Counted from the first letter of the stretch, positions 42,795 through 51,784 are shown. The stretch is DNA of 64,000 nucleotides from Cesiribacter andamanensis AMV16 (GCF_000348925.1 NZ_AODQ01000010.1:1-64000); one strand, 5' to 3'. Numbers and translations are program-made. Notes: generated from the letters alone by a model not told the origin.

Positions 42795-44957
42795 TCAGGT
42801 ACGCAATCCCTGTTTTCGGAAATAGCTGGCCGCCAGCCGGAGTTTGTGATGGGGATATTTTCCTTTCAGACTTTCATACAGGGGCTGCAGGGGGCTGTTA
42901 ACACCATGGACATAAAAGGCATCGGCCATGGCCTCGCGCTCCTGTTTAGAAAGGTAATGATCAAGCGAGGGCAGCTGCCCCTGTTCGTACAGGGCCGCCA
43001 GGTGGGAGTAAACCGTTTCCAGCTGCAGGTTGCGGCGCTCGGCAATGGCCTCGGGCCGCAAGCCCTGCTGCAGCAGGCTCAGCGTTACCAGATGGCTTGC
43101 CCCCGGATGGCCGGACCTCGGTTGGCCGGACCCCGGATGGCCGAACCCCGGATGGCCGGACCCCTGCTGCTGCCGGTAGCTCAGGATCTCGTTGATAAAA
43201 TCCTGCCCGTAGCGCTCCATTTTGGGACGGCTGATACCCCCAATGCGCAGCATGCTTGCTTCGCTGATGGGCTGCTTTTCGGCCATTTCCCGCAGCGTTT
43301 TGTCGCTGAAGATGATATAGGGGGGCAGCGCCTCCTCATCGGCCAGGCGCTTGCGCAGGTTGCGTAGCTGCAGAAAGAGAGCCTCGTCCACCCGCTCGGC
43401 TTGTTTGGGCTGCGGCTTCACCAGCTGCGGCGGCTGAGCGGCTTTGTACAGCACCACCGGCTGCCCCTCAAACAGCACAGCCCTGCTGCTGTCATTGAGC
43501 TTCAATTTACCCCCCTGATCATAGGCAATATCCACCAGGCCGGTATTGAGCAGCTGCTGCAGAAAATTGCGCCAGTCGGCCGCCGATACTTCCCGGCCGG
43601 CCCCGTAGGTTTTGATGCGGAACAGACCCTTTTGGCGCACCTCCTCATTATCGGCCCCGCGCAGCACGTCAATAAGCAGGGGCAGCGAAAGCGCCTCGCC
43701 AGAGCGGGCAATGGCCGACAGCGCCATCTGCGCATAGCGGGTACCCTCCAGCGACTGGCGGGGGTTCTGGCACACATCGCAGTTCTGGCAATCGGCGCCG
43801 GCCTGTTCGCCAAAGTAGGCCAGCAGAATACGCCGGCGGCAGATCTGCGCCTCGGCATACTGCTGCAGCCGCTCCAGCTTGGCCTCCTGCAGGCGGCGGC
43901 GCTCGTCAGGTAGGGCCTCCAGCATGCTGCGCTGTTTCATCACATCGGCAAAGGAGTAGAACAGCAGGGTATCGGCCGGGGCACCATCGCGGCCCGCCCG
44001 GCCTATCTCCTGCGAGTAGCTCTCGATGTTTTTGGGCAGGTTGTAGTGCAGCACCCAGCGCACATTGCTTTTATCGATGCCCATGCCAAAGGCTATGGTA
44101 GCGCACACAATCTGCACATCATCCCGCAAAAAGGCCTCCTGCGTTCGCTGGCGCTGCTGGTGGGGCAGGGCGGCATGGTAGGCCTCGGCCCGGTAGCCGG
44201 CATCCTGCAGTTTTTGGGCCAGGGCTTCGCAGGCCTTGCGGCTCAGGCAGTAGATGATGCCCGGCTGAAAGGGGCGCGCCTCCAGAAACTCTACAATGCG
44301 CTGCATGCGCTGCTGGGCCGGCAGCACTGTAAGGCTCAGGTTGGGCCGGTCAAAGGAGGCCACAAACACCTGCGGGTTTTGCAGACGCAGCTGTTGCAGG
44401 ATATCGGTGCGGGTGAGCTTATCGGCCGTGGCGGTAAGGGCAATGATGGGTACTTGCGGGAACTGCTGCTTCAGCAGGCTCAGCTGAGTGTATTCGGGCC
44501 GGAAATCATGTCCCCAGAAGCTGATGCAGTGCGCTTCGTCGATGGCAAAGAGGGAGATCTGCAGCTGCCGCAGCAGGGCCATAAAGGCAGGGGTCTGCAA
44601 TTTTTCGGGCGATACGTAGAGCAGCTTCAACTGACCGCCGGCGGCCTGCCGCTCTACCTCCACCTGTTCCTGCCAGCTTTGGGCGCTGTTAAGGCAGCCG
44701 GCCGCAATGCCACTGGCTTTAAGAGCCGAGATCTGATCCTGCATCAGGGCAATAAGGGGGGAGATCACTACGGCGATGCCCGGCAGGTGCAGGGCCGGCA
44801 CCTGGTAGCAGAGCGATTTGCCGCCCCCTGTGGGCATAAGCACCAGCACATCCTGCCGGTTACCTACGGCTGTTACCACCTCGGCCTGCATGGGCCTGAA
44901 GCTGGTATAGCCAAAGTATTTTTTCAGAATCGCATGAAGTGCAGCAGATGCAGCCAT
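42795..44957 (-). CDS. recQ: ATP-dependent DNA helicase RecQ
   Basis: 720 residues from MAASAALHAILKKYFGY (seven more from an ATG at 44,978). Helicase motifs are complete: Q motif SFRPMQAEV, Walker A TGGGKS, DEAH (AIDEAHCISFWGHDFRPEY), QEIGRAGRDG. The RQC region holds the zinc cysteines (C...CQNCDVC, about 385-405), then an HRDC domain (about 525-605) and a C-terminal HTH (LRPEAIAERRNLQLETVYSHL). Between the last two is a 20-residue GHPGS repeat. It repairs DNA and processes recombination intermediates. A TAATTTTG box at 45,031-45,038 is a possible -7 element. Confidence 0.95.
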   Translation of the reverse strand: MAASAALHAILKKYFGYTSFRPMQAEVVTAVGNRQDVLVLMPTGGGKSLCYQVPALHLPGIAVVISPLIALMQDQISALKASGIAAGCLNSAQSWQEQVEVERQAAGGQLKLLYVSPEKLQTPAFMALLRQLQISLFAIDEAHCISFWGHDFRPEYTQLSLLKQQFPQVPIIALTATADKLTRTDILQQLRLQNPQVFVASFDRPNLSLTVLPAQQRMQRIVEFLEARPFQPGIIYCLSRKACEALAQKLQDAGYRAEAYHAALPHQQRQRTQEAFLRDDVQIVCATIAFGMGIDKSNVRWVLHYNLPKNIESYSQEIGRAGRDGAPADTLLFYSFADVMKQRSMLEALPDERRRLQEAKLERLQQYAEAQICRRRILLAYFGEQAGADCQNCDVCQNPRQSLEGTRYAQMALSAIARSGEALSLPLLIDVLRGADNEEVRQKGLFRIKTYGAGREVSAADWRNFLQQLLNTGLVDIAYDQGGKLKLNDSSRAVLFEGQPVVLYKAAQPPQLVKPQPKQAERVDEALFLQLRNLRKRLADEEALPPYIIFSDKTLREMAEKQPISEASMLRIGGISRPKMERYGQDFINEILSYRQQQGSGHPGFGHPGSGQPRSGHPGASHLVTLSLLQQGLRPEAIAERRNLQLETVYSHLAALYEQGQLPSLDHYLSKQEREAMADAFYVHGVNSPLQPLYESLKGKYPHHKLRLAASYFRKQGLRT
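43101..43160 (-). repeat. Four 15-bp tandem repeats in recQ
   Basis: Four copies of a unit close to CCCCGGATGGCCGGA at 43,101, 43,116, 43,131 and 43,146. They code for GHPGS-like pentapeptides in the linker between the HRDC and HTH domains. Copy-number change keeps the frame. Confidence 0.85.
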
Positions 44958-45235
44958 AGATTTTCTTCTCCAGATCAATACACCCTTTTTGGTCCCAAGG
45001 TTCAGCGGGCGCCAGCCTTTCTATAGCCCCCAAAATTATCATATCTTTTTGAGTATTTTTGCGTTATAGAAGGTACCTGTTACTACCGCCCGGCAGCGAA
45101 AGAACCTGATCTTTTTACACCCCCTAAGTGGTGGCAGGCGCCGAAAATAAGAAATAATGGCCTGACAGCCAAAACTTTGCAGCCAGCCCTTAGTTCTAGA
45201 AACATACATTCGCCCAGTAAATTTTTTTACCTGTT

Positions 45236-45463
45236 ATGATTGATCTCATACTAGTAGGAATTGCCTACGTCATCATGATATATTTTATGGTGGTTTTAAT
45301 GAAACAGCGCATAAAGCCCCTGAAAGGGGGGGATGACGATGATGGCGGCATAAGCATTAACAACCTTCCGGACCTGGATGATCTGCCCCCCGGCATTAGC
45401 CTGCCCGATGGCAGCCTGCCCCGGCGCAAATTTACCGACGAACCTGAAGGCATACGGCACTGA
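45236..45463 (+). CDS. Small single-span membrane protein, 75 residues
   Basis: One N-terminal transmembrane helix (LILVGIAYVIMIYFMVVLM, residues 4-22) is followed by a basic KQRIKPLK and an acidic, proline-rich tail (GGDDDDGG...PDLDDLPPGISLPDG). No family recognised. It is read away from recQ; a TACATTCG sequence at 45,205-45,212, near the Bacteroidota -7 form, and a start about 30 bases downstream support its being a gene. Its topology would put the acidic tail in the cytoplasm. Confidence 0.55.
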   Translation: MIDLILVGIAYVIMIYFMVVLMKQRIKPLKGGDDDDGGISINNLPDLDDLPPGISLPDGSLPRRKFTDEPEGIRH

Positions 45464-45511
45464 GCAGGCATGCCCCCTTGCCTGCCCTGCTACTCTCCAC
45501 GCTCACAAAGG

Positions 45512-45904
45512 CTAATAGAAAGCATCTTCGAAATGGTGGAGCTGGGCCGGCATGCCTGCCCGGGCTGCCAGCTGTACCGCAATGATATCAAAGCGAACCG
45601 CCCCCTTCCAGTCCGTTTTTTCAATATAATACCCGGCAGCCCCTGTAATACGCGCTGCCTTTTTTCGGTCCACGGCCTCCTCGGGATAGCCAAAGGTGGG
45701 GTCTCCCCGGCGCGTTTTCACCTCCACAAACAGCAACAGGCGGTCAGAGGCCGCAATCAGGTCGATCTCGGCCCGCCGGAGCCGGTAGTTGCGGGCCAGA
45801 ATCCGGAAGCCTTTTTGCTCCAGCAGTTCGGCCGCCAGGCTTTCGCCCAATTTTCCGGTAGCTTGCTTATCCTGCAATGGTTTTTCTGTTATTTTTACGA
45901 GCAC
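45512..45904 (-). CDS. YraN family (UPF0102) nuclease-like protein
   Basis: 130 residues. KLGESLAAELLEQKGFRILARNYRLRRAEIDLIAASDRLLLFVEVKTRRGDPTFG is the YraN signature, with the PD-(D/E)xK-like Glu, Asp and E-x-K residues (GE, AEIDLI, VEVK). The family is widespread and resembles Holliday-junction resolvases, but its role is not firmly known. It is divergent from the isomerase gene, with 32 bp between, so their promoters must overlap. Confidence 0.92.
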   Translation of the reverse strand: MLVKITEKPLQDKQATGKLGESLAAELLEQKGFRILARNYRLRRAEIDLIAASDRLLLFVEVKTRRGDPTFGYPEEAVDRKKAARITGAAGYYIEKTDWKGAVRFDIIAVQLAARAGMPAQLHHFEDAFY

Positions 45905-45936
45905 CTATTTTTACAAACTACTTATAACCCGCTTGT

Positions 45937-46947
45937 GTGATGGACAAGATGAAAAAATTGATCGAGGATTTTTCGAACCAGCTGCGCGATGCCCTCCGCA
46001 TCGGCAAGGAGGCTTCCATACAGCCGCCCGCCCGCGAGATCCGCAACGTAGTGGTGGCGGGCATGGGCGGATCTGGCATCGGCGGCAGCCTGCTGGCCTC
46101 GCTGGTACAGGATCAGCTGCGGGTACCCCTGCTGGTATGCAAGACCTATGATATTCCGGCTTTTGTAAACGAACATACGCTTTTCATTGCTTCTTCCTTT
46201 AGCGGCGATACTGAGGAAACCCTTTCTGCCCTGGAGCAGGCCCTGCAGGCCGGCGCCCAGTGCGTAGCCATCACCAGCGGTGGCGCCATTGGCAGCCTGG
46301 CCCGCCGCCGGGAGCTTGAGGTGATCTCCATACCCGGCGAAAGCAAGAGCCCTAGGGCCAATATTGGCTATTCGCTGGTGCAGCTGCTCTTTATGCTGCA
46401 GTACAAAGGCCTGATTGGTGGTGGCTTTGCGGAAGAAGTAGAGCGCCTGGCCCATGGCCTGGACCAGGAAGAAGAAAGCCTGCGCCTGCGGGCCGAAAAG
46501 CTGGCCAATTCCATGAAAGGCTACCTGCCGGTGATTTATGCCGACAGCCGCCTGTACCCCCTGGCAGTGCGCATTCAGCAGCAACTGAACGAAAATGGCA
46601 AGCACCTTTGCCATGTACATGAGCTGCCCGAGATGAACCACAACGAGCTGGTAGGCTGGGAGCATCCCGAGCAGGTGCTTACTGATTGCAAGGTGTATTT
46701 TCTGCTTTCTTCCTATGATCATCCGCGGGTGCGGGAGCGCTTCCGCATCAGCCGGGAAATCCTGGCCAAAAAGGCCGCCAACGTATCTACCATTGAGGCC
46801 AGTGGCCAAAGCCTGCTGGAGCAATGCCTGTACCTGATTCACTTTACCGACTGGATCAGTTACTTCCTGGCCAAGGCCAACGACAAGGACCCCTTTCCGG
46901 TACAGGCCATCGATTATCTGAAAAGCGAGCTGGAGAAAGTAAAGTAG
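45937..46947 (+). CDS. Bifunctional phosphoglucose/phosphomannose isomerase
   Basis: 336 residues, the usual length of this SIS-domain family. VVVAGMGGSGIGGSLLASL (about 39-57) and SFSGDTEETLSALEQA are the sugar-phosphate-binding loops; HELPEMNHNELVGWE carries the conserved Glu/His region, and HFTDWISYFLA is near the end. It interconverts glucose-6-P or mannose-6-P with fructose-6-P. MDKMKKL (45,940) and MKKL (45,949) are alternative starts. It stands alone in an operon, followed by an inverted repeat. Confidence 0.93.
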   Translation: MMDKMKKLIEDFSNQLRDALRIGKEASIQPPAREIRNVVVAGMGGSGIGGSLLASLVQDQLRVPLLVCKTYDIPAFVNEHTLFIASSFSGDTEETLSALEQALQAGAQCVAITSGGAIGSLARRRELEVISIPGESKSPRANIGYSLVQLLFMLQYKGLIGGGFAEEVERLAHGLDQEEESLRLRAEKLANSMKGYLPVIYADSRLYPLAVRIQQQLNENGKHLCHVHELPEMNHNELVGWEHPEQVLTDCKVYFLLSSYDHPRVRERFRISREILAKKAANVSTIEASGQSLLEQCLYLIHFTDWISYFLAKANDKDPFPVQAIDYLKSELEKVK

Positions 46948-46958
46948 GTATGGGGTTT

Positions 46959-47101
46959 GGGGTATCAGGTATGAGGTGTGGGCGTTGGGTCCCTGCCAAA
47001 TGATCATTTTCCGACACAGCACTAACAGTGCCAGACTTAATGTATTAAAGCTGAACGGACCTATTGATTCCCCAAAGCCCATACCCCATACCTGATACCC
47101 C
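46959..47101. repeat. 15-bp inverted repeat flanking a 113-bp spacer (REP-like)
   Basis: GGGGTATCAGGTATG (46,959-46,973) and CATACCTGATACCCC (47,087-47,101) are perfect inverted copies, and related GGTATGGGG/CCCATACCCC strings extend them. The whole lies between the isomerase stop and the lipB start. Its form suggests a dispersed intergenic repeat, which only a genome search can confirm. Confidence 0.6.
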
Positions 47102-47110
47102 TACCCCCCT

Positions 47111-47839
47111 ATGAACCACCACATCAATACCACCGTACGCTTTCGGCACCTGGGCCGCATGGATTACCAGCAGGCCTGGGACCTGCAGGAAGAGCTCTTT
47201 GCCGGCATTGTGGCCCGCAAGATTGCCAACCGCACCCTACCCCCTGCCGAGCAGCTGCCCACTACCAATTACCTGCTGTTTGTGGAGCATCCGCATGTGT
47301 ATACGCTGGGCAAGAGCGGCAAGGCCGAGCACCTGCTGCTGGATGAGGCAGGGCTGCAGCAGGCCGATGCCAGCTACTACAAGATCAACCGTGGGGGTGA
47401 TATTACCTACCATGGCCCGGGTCAGCTGGTAGCCTACCCCCTGCTGGATTTGGAGAATTTCTTTACCGATATTCACAAATACCTGCGCCTGCTGGAAGAA
47501 GCCGTTATCCTTACCCTGGCCGAATACGGGCTGGAGGGTGGCCGCATTCCCGGCCTTACCGGCGTGTGGCTGGACTGGGAGAAGCAGGAAAATCCCCGCA
47601 AGATCTGTGCCCTGGGGGTAAAAAGCAGCCGCTGGGTTACCATGCACGGCCTGGCCCTGAATGTGAATACCAAGCTGGCCTACTTTGGCAACATCGTGCC
47701 CTGCGGCATCGATGATAAGGCTGTAACCTCTCTGCAGCAGGAGCTGGGACGGCCCGTACCCCTGGCTGAGGTAGAAGAGAAGTTAAAACAGCATCTGACC
47801 ACTTTATTTGGCATGCATATTGTTGAGAAGGAAAACTAA
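47111..47839 (+). CDS. lipB: Octanoyl-[acyl-carrier protein] transferase LipB
   Basis: 242 residues. FVEHPHVYTLGKSG, RGGDITYHGPGQLVAYPLL, the lysine and His of CALGVKSSRWVTMHGLALNVN and the cysteine of PCGI (the acyl-thioester residue) are all present. LipB transfers octanoate from ACP to the lipoyl domains of 2-oxoacid dehydrogenases, the first step of lipoic acid synthesis. An N-terminal MNHHINTTVRF precedes the usual start; MDYQQAWDLQ is part of the domain. Confidence 0.96.
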   Translation: MNHHINTTVRFRHLGRMDYQQAWDLQEELFAGIVARKIANRTLPPAEQLPTTNYLLFVEHPHVYTLGKSGKAEHLLLDEAGLQQADASYYKINRGGDITYHGPGQLVAYPLLDLENFFTDIHKYLRLLEEAVILTLAEYGLEGGRIPGLTGVWLDWEKQENPRKICALGVKSSRWVTMHGLALNVNTKLAYFGNIVPCGIDDKAVTSLQQELGRPVPLAEVEEKLKQHLTTLFGMHIVEKEN

Positions 47840-47849
47840 ACTATCTTTG
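47820..47849 (+). promoter_or_regulatory. Promoter of the 168-residue lipoprotein gene
   Basis: TATCTTTG (47,842-47,849) matches TAnnTTTG exactly, with TTG at 47,820-47,822 and 19 bp between. It lies within and just behind the 3' end of lipB, 20 bp before the ATG at 47,870. Confidence 0.55.
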
Positions 47850-47869
47850 ATTTCCTTAACCACAATTTC

Positions 47870-48376
47870 ATGCAAAAATTTCTACAACGTGCGCTTGCAG
47901 GTTTGTTCCTGCTGGTACTGGTATCTGGTTGTGCTAGTATCGTAAGCAAATCTACCTATCCGGTTACCTTCAATACCTCCCCCAGCGGAGCCGATATCAA
48001 GATCACCAACCAGTTTGGTATGGTAATGTACGAGGGGTCTACGCCTACCACCATACCACTTGCCGCCGGCGATGGCTTTTTCCAGAAAGCCCGCTATCAG
48101 GTAACCATTTCCATGTTTGGGTATAAATCGCAGACCTTTCCGCTGGAAGCCACCCTGGATGGCTGGTATTTTGGCAACCTGGTATTTGGCGGCCTTATCG
48201 GTATGCTGATTGTAGACCCTGCCACCGGCGCCATGTGGAAGCTCCCTACTTCTTACCTTCAGTATAGCCTTAGCCCTTCTGATCAGGCTTCACTTAAGAT
48301 TATGTCTATCGACGAGCTGCCCGAGCACCTGCGGGATAAGCTGGAACCGCTTAACGAAGAGAGCATCACCAACTAG
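47870..48376 (+). CDS. Lipoprotein with PEGA-like domain
   Basis: 168 residues. Signal peptide with lipobox LVSGC at residues 17-21. The next 80 residues, YPVTFNTSPSGADIKITNQFGMVMYEGSTPTTIPL...YQVTISMFGYKSQTFPLEA, follow the PEGA pattern (P-x-G-A then S-TP then G-Y). A hydrophobic, glycine-rich segment follows (YFGNLVFGGLIGMLIVDPATGAMWKL), which is a common lipoprotein family in the phylum. It has its own promoter in front and a shared terminator behind. Confidence 0.82.
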   Translation: MQKFLQRALAGLFLLVLVSGCASIVSKSTYPVTFNTSPSGADIKITNQFGMVMYEGSTPTTIPLAAGDGFFQKARYQVTISMFGYKSQTFPLEATLDGWYFGNLVFGGLIGMLIVDPATGAMWKLPTSYLQYSLSPSDQASLKIMSIDELPEHLRDKLEPLNEESITN

Positions 48377-48406
48377 CCAGCGGTCTACACTAGCCTGGTA
48401 TCCATT

Positions 48407-48442
48407 AAAAAGCCCAACTACGAATTCGCAGTTGGGCTTTTT
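48407..48442. terminator. Bidirectional terminator between lipoprotein and psd
   Basis: AAAAAGCCCAACT (48,407-48,419) pairs with AGTTGGGCTTTTT (48,430-48,442), 13 bp, with a ten-base loop. It serves both converging genes. Confidence 0.88.
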
Positions 48443-48465
48443 ACTTATCCAATATCAGGCGCTCT

Positions 48466-49125
48466 TTACTTCAGCTCGGCAATTACAGAACGGCCGCCTT
48501 TTACTTTATCGCCAATGGCTACTTTTACCTCGGCATCCAGCGGCAGCAGGATGTCTACCCGGGAGCCAAACTTGATAAAGCCAAACTCACCCCCCTGCTC
48601 AATGGGCTGCCCTTCCCGGATGTACCACTTGATGCGGCGGGCCAGGGCGCCGGCAATCTGCCGGAAAAGCACCTGCACACCATCCTGCATCTCTACCACC
48701 ACGGTGGTGCGCTCATTGTCGGTGCTGCTTTTGGGGTGCCAGGCCACCAGGTACTGGCCGGGGTGGTACTTGAAATATTTCACAACCCCCCCTACCGGGC
48801 TGCGGTTTACGTGCACATTTACCGGCGACATAAAGATGGAGATCTGCCGGCGGGGCACATTGAAGTACTCCTTATCCACCACTTCTTCAATCACCACCAC
48901 CTTGCCATCGGCCGGGGCCAGAACGTGCTTATCATGGCTGGTAATGGAAATGCGTGGATTGCGGAAAAACTGCAGAATGAGCAGGTAAAACAAGATGCTC
49001 ACAATCACAAATACGGTGTGCACCTTTTCCTCGCCGGGCGCCAGGTAAATTACCAGCAGGTTGAGGGCTACCAGGATCAGTAGCAGAAAAAAGAGTAGTT
49101 TACGTCCTTCCTTATGTATAGTCAT
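48466..49125 (-). CDS. psd: Phosphatidylserine decarboxylase (short form)
   Basis: 219 residues from MTIHKEGRKLLFFLLL; the frame extends to 49,200, but that part overlaps the gdhA terminator and is not needed. Two membrane segments come first. LAPADGKVVVIEE, IFMSPVNVHVNRSPVGG and GEFGFIKFGSRVDILLP are the conserved motifs; the Gly-Ser of FGSRVD is where the chain is cut to form the pyruvoyl group. It makes phosphatidylethanolamine. cdsA, 1.6 kb away on the same strand, provides CDP-diacylglycerol for the same pathway. Confidence 0.93.
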   Translation of the reverse strand: MTIHKEGRKLLFFLLLILVALNLLVIYLAPGEEKVHTVFVIVSILFYLLILQFFRNPRISITSHDKHVLAPADGKVVVIEEVVDKEYFNVPRRQISIFMSPVNVHVNRSPVGGVVKYFKYHPGQYLVAWHPKSSTDNERTTVVVEMQDGVQVLFRQIAGALARRIKWYIREGQPIEQGGEFGFIKFGSRVDILLPLDAEVKVAIGDKVKGGRSVIAELK

Positions 49126-49178
49126 AGCTGCGGTTTTTCGCGGCGCAATATACACCAATCCCCTTAAAATAAAAGTAT

Positions 49179-49216
49179 AAAGGCTGGCCGGCACTTGCAT
49201 GCATCGACCAGCCTTT
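49179..49216 (-). terminator. Probable terminator after gdhA
   Basis: AAAGGCTGG (49,179-49,187) pairs with CCAGCCTTT (49,208-49,216), loop of 20, followed on the minus strand by a T-rich run. It lies 30 bp behind the gdhA stop. Confidence 0.6.
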
Positions 49217-49247
49217 AAAGTATATACCGCTTTGTAGGCCTAAAGGT

Positions 49248-50525
49248 TTAGAAGCCGCCGCGGAATTTGTAGGTCTTGGCTACCTTATCAATGGCCACAA
49301 TGTAGGCCGCAATCCGCATGGGTACTTTAAACTCCAGAGAGGTCTTGTACACCCGGTCAAAGGCATCTTTCATGATCCGGTCGCTGCGGCGGTTTACGCG
49401 CTCGGCGGTCCACTTATACCCCAGGCGGTTTTGCACCCACTCAAAGTAGCTTACGGTTACCCCACCGGCATTGGCCAGGATGTCGGGCACTACCATAATT
49501 CCCTTGTCGTTGATCACATTATCGGCCCGGAAGGAGGTAGGGCCGTTGGCGCCTTCCACAATCAGCTTGGCTTTTACGTTCTCTACGTTGCGGATGGTGA
49601 TCACATCTTCCAGGGCAGCCGGTACCAGCACGTCAACGTCCAGCTCCAGCAGCTCATCGGCATTGCCCAGGCGCTCGCCACCGCCAAAGCCTTCCAGGCT
49701 GCCGCGGTTGTTGTTGCGGTACTGGATGGCGGCATTGATGTCGATGCCATTTTCGTTGTAGTAGGCGCCGCTCAGGTCGGAGATGGATACGATCTTAACG
49801 CCGCGCTCTTCCAGCAGCAGGGCAGCAAACGAACCTACGTTGCCAAAGCCCTGCACGGCGCAGGTAGCCTGGTAGGGGTTGATCTTCAGTTTTTCCATGG
49901 CAGCCAGGGCGCTTACCATTACCCCACGGCCGGTGGCTTCGGTACGGCCCAGCGAGCCGCCCAGTACCAGGGGTTTGCCGGTTACTACGGCATTGGTGGT
50001 CTGGCCTACCGAGCGGGAGAATTCGTCCATCAGCCAGGCCATTTCCTGCGGGCCGGTACCCATGTCAGGGGCCGGAATGTCCCGGTCGGGACCAAAGATC
50101 TCCAGCAGCTGCTTGGTGTAGGCACGGGTAAGGCGCTCAATCTCGCCGGTAGACATCTGGCGCGGGTTGCAGCGAATACCCCCTTTGGCACCGCCGTAGG
50201 GAATGTCTACTACCGCACATTTCCAGGTCATCCAGGCGGCCAGGGCCTTTACCTCATCCAGGTTTACCTGCATATCGTAGCGGATACCCCCTTTGGAGGG
50301 GCCCAGGATACTGGAGTGGATCACCCGGTATCCTTCAAATACTTTAATCGTACCGTCGTCCATGGTGACGGGCAGGTTCACAATTACCTGCTTTACCGGC
50401 GCCTTCAGTACGTTATACACGGATTCGTCGAGGCCCAGGTGCTGGGCAGCCGTGTCAAACCTCGACATCATTGATTCAAACGGGTTCTCCTTGTCTTTGA
50501 TCGGAGCTGGTTCGATGTACGCCAT
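49248..50525 (-). CDS. gdhA: Glu/Leu/Phe/Val dehydrogenase (glutamate dehydrogenase)
   Basis: 425 residues. GPSKGGIRYDMQVNLDEVKALAAWMTWKCAVVDIPYGGAKGGI has the substrate-binding Lys and the catalytic Lys; PAPDMGTGPQEMAW carries the conserved Asp; TCAVQGFGNVGSFAALLL is the dinucleotide-binding Rossmann motif. It converts glutamate and 2-oxoglutarate with NAD(P). The gene is single, with a 240-bp promoter region behind and a terminator after. Leucine dehydrogenase activity cannot be excluded from the sequence, but the length and motifs favour glutamate. Confidence 0.92.
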   Translation of the reverse strand: MAYIEPAPIKDKENPFESMMSRFDTAAQHLGLDESVYNVLKAPVKQVIVNLPVTMDDGTIKVFEGYRVIHSSILGPSKGGIRYDMQVNLDEVKALAAWMTWKCAVVDIPYGGAKGGIRCNPRQMSTGEIERLTRAYTKQLLEIFGPDRDIPAPDMGTGPQEMAWLMDEFSRSVGQTTNAVVTGKPLVLGGSLGRTEATGRGVMVSALAAMEKLKINPYQATCAVQGFGNVGSFAALLLEERGVKIVSISDLSGAYYNENGIDINAAIQYRNNNRGSLEGFGGGERLGNADELLELDVDVLVPAALEDVITIRNVENVKAKLIVEGANGPTSFRADNVINDKGIMVVPDILANAGGVTVSYFEWVQNRLGYKWTAERVNRRSDRIMKDAFDRVYKTSLEFKVPMRIAAYIVAIDKVAKTYKFRGGF

Positions 50526-50766
50526 AGTATCTGTTGTCTAAAAGCCTTTTTAGTGCAAGTCCCTGGCTATCAGCTAAAAATAGATAGCAGCCGGAATTGC
50601 TGCGCAGGCTCAATTATGAGGTAAAATTAGGAAGAAGTACAAGATTAAAAAACACTTTGCCCCAAAGGATTCCATGCAAAAATCTAAAAATTGTTACCTC
50701 TGTAGGTACGCACCGGCAGGGGCAGGGTTACCTTTCAAACGTTTGCGATTCGCCTAAAAAAGTGTA

Positions 50767-51597
50767 TTAGAACAAGGCCAGATAGGTTAGGATAAACGGA
50801 ACCGACAGGAGCAGCCCATCAAATCTGTCCAAAAACCCACCATGCCCCGGAATGGTGGTGCCCGAATCCTTAATGGCAATGCTACGCTTGAAGAGACTTT
50901 CTACCAGATCGCCATAGGTAGCCGTTACAATGGCAATGCCGGCCAGGATAAACCACTCCCAGCTGTGCAGGTCATCATAAAAGATGGAAATGACCATGGC
51001 CATGAGAAAAGCCGTAGCGGCCCCGCCTATAAAGCCCTCCCATGATTTTTTGGGCGATACCCGCTCAAAGAGCTTGGTCTTGCCAAACTTGGTGCCCGCA
51101 AAATAAGCGCCTGTATCACTGGCCCAGATAATGAGCATCAGTCCCAGAATGATCTGGTAGCTGTAGTCGCCCAGAATAAAGACCACCCCATGCAGCAGTG
51201 AAAACGGCACCGCCACATAAATAACCCCCAGAAAAGTAAAGGCAATGTTGGTAAAGGGCTTTTTCTCATCCCGCTTATAGAGCTTGATAAAGAAGATGAG
51301 CGAGCCCAGCGGAAAGACCAGAAAGTAATATTGCACCGGTAGCAGCCCCTTTTGTATAAAAAAGGTAATGGTATAGAGCATCAGCCCGGTAAAGGTGCCC
51401 CAGAATTTCAGCGGAAAGTGCCCGTCCAGACCCACCAGCTTGTAAAACTCCAGCAGCGTAAAGGCGCAGATCACCGAAAAGACCAGAAAATACGTCCAGG
51501 AGCTGAACCAGATGGCAAAGATAATGGCTGCCGCTCCAATCACCCCGGCTATAATACGCTGACGCAGGTTACTGAACCTACTCAAATGAGATATCAT
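50767..51597 (-). CDS. cdsA: Phosphatidate cytidylyltransferase
   Basis: 276 residues with about eight membrane segments. The signature is present at the C-terminal half: WASDTGAYFAGTKFGKTKLFERVSPKKSWEGFIGG, then GDLVESLFKRSIAIKDSGTTIPGHGGFLDRFDGLL with the conserved SxxKR...KD...PGHGG...DR.D. It makes CDP-diacylglycerol from phosphatidate and CTP for phospholipid synthesis. Its start overlaps the end of the upstream DUF2007 gene by 20 bp, so the genes are co-transcribed. Confidence 0.95.
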   Translation of the reverse strand: MISHLSRFSNLRQRIIAGVIGAAAIIFAIWFSSWTYFLVFSVICAFTLLEFYKLVGLDGHFPLKFWGTFTGLMLYTITFFIQKGLLPVQYYFLVFPLGSLIFFIKLYKRDEKKPFTNIAFTFLGVIYVAVPFSLLHGVVFILGDYSYQIILGLMLIIWASDTGAYFAGTKFGKTKLFERVSPKKSWEGFIGGAATAFLMAMVISIFYDDLHSWEWFILAGIAIVTATYGDLVESLFKRSIAIKDSGTTIPGHGGFLDRFDGLLLSVPFILTYLALF

Positions 51598-51784
51598 CCT
51601 GTATAAGTTTAATTGCCTTCAGTACATCGTCGGCCGCCACATGCACTTCATAATGACCAATCTGGTAATTGCTATCCCTTTTATCAACTACTACTGCAGC
51701 AATATCGTTATCCTGCAGCACAGCCTTTACTATTTCTGCCCGGTACAGGAGGTCGGTTTTATATACCGGAGCCCAGCCTTTCAT
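51578..51784 (-). CDS. DUF2007 domain protein
   Basis: 68 residues. VYKTDLLYRAEIVKAVLQDNDIAAVVVDKRDSNYQIGHYEVHVAADDVLKAIKLIQ fits DUF2007, a small ACT-like alpha/beta fold sometimes described as a putative signal-transducing protein. Function unknown. It overlaps the CPBP gene by four bases (ATGA) and the cdsA start by 20, so it is the middle gene of a tight three-gene unit. Confidence 0.85.
   Translation of the reverse strand: MKGWAPVYKTDLLYRAEIVKAVLQDNDIAAVVVDKRDSNYQIGHYEVHVAADDVLKAIKLIQDDISFE

Noticed and set aside
49431..50474. 347-residue plus-strand open frame
   Set aside because: Antisense shadow of the glutamate dehydrogenase gene; composition rich in Gly, Val, His.
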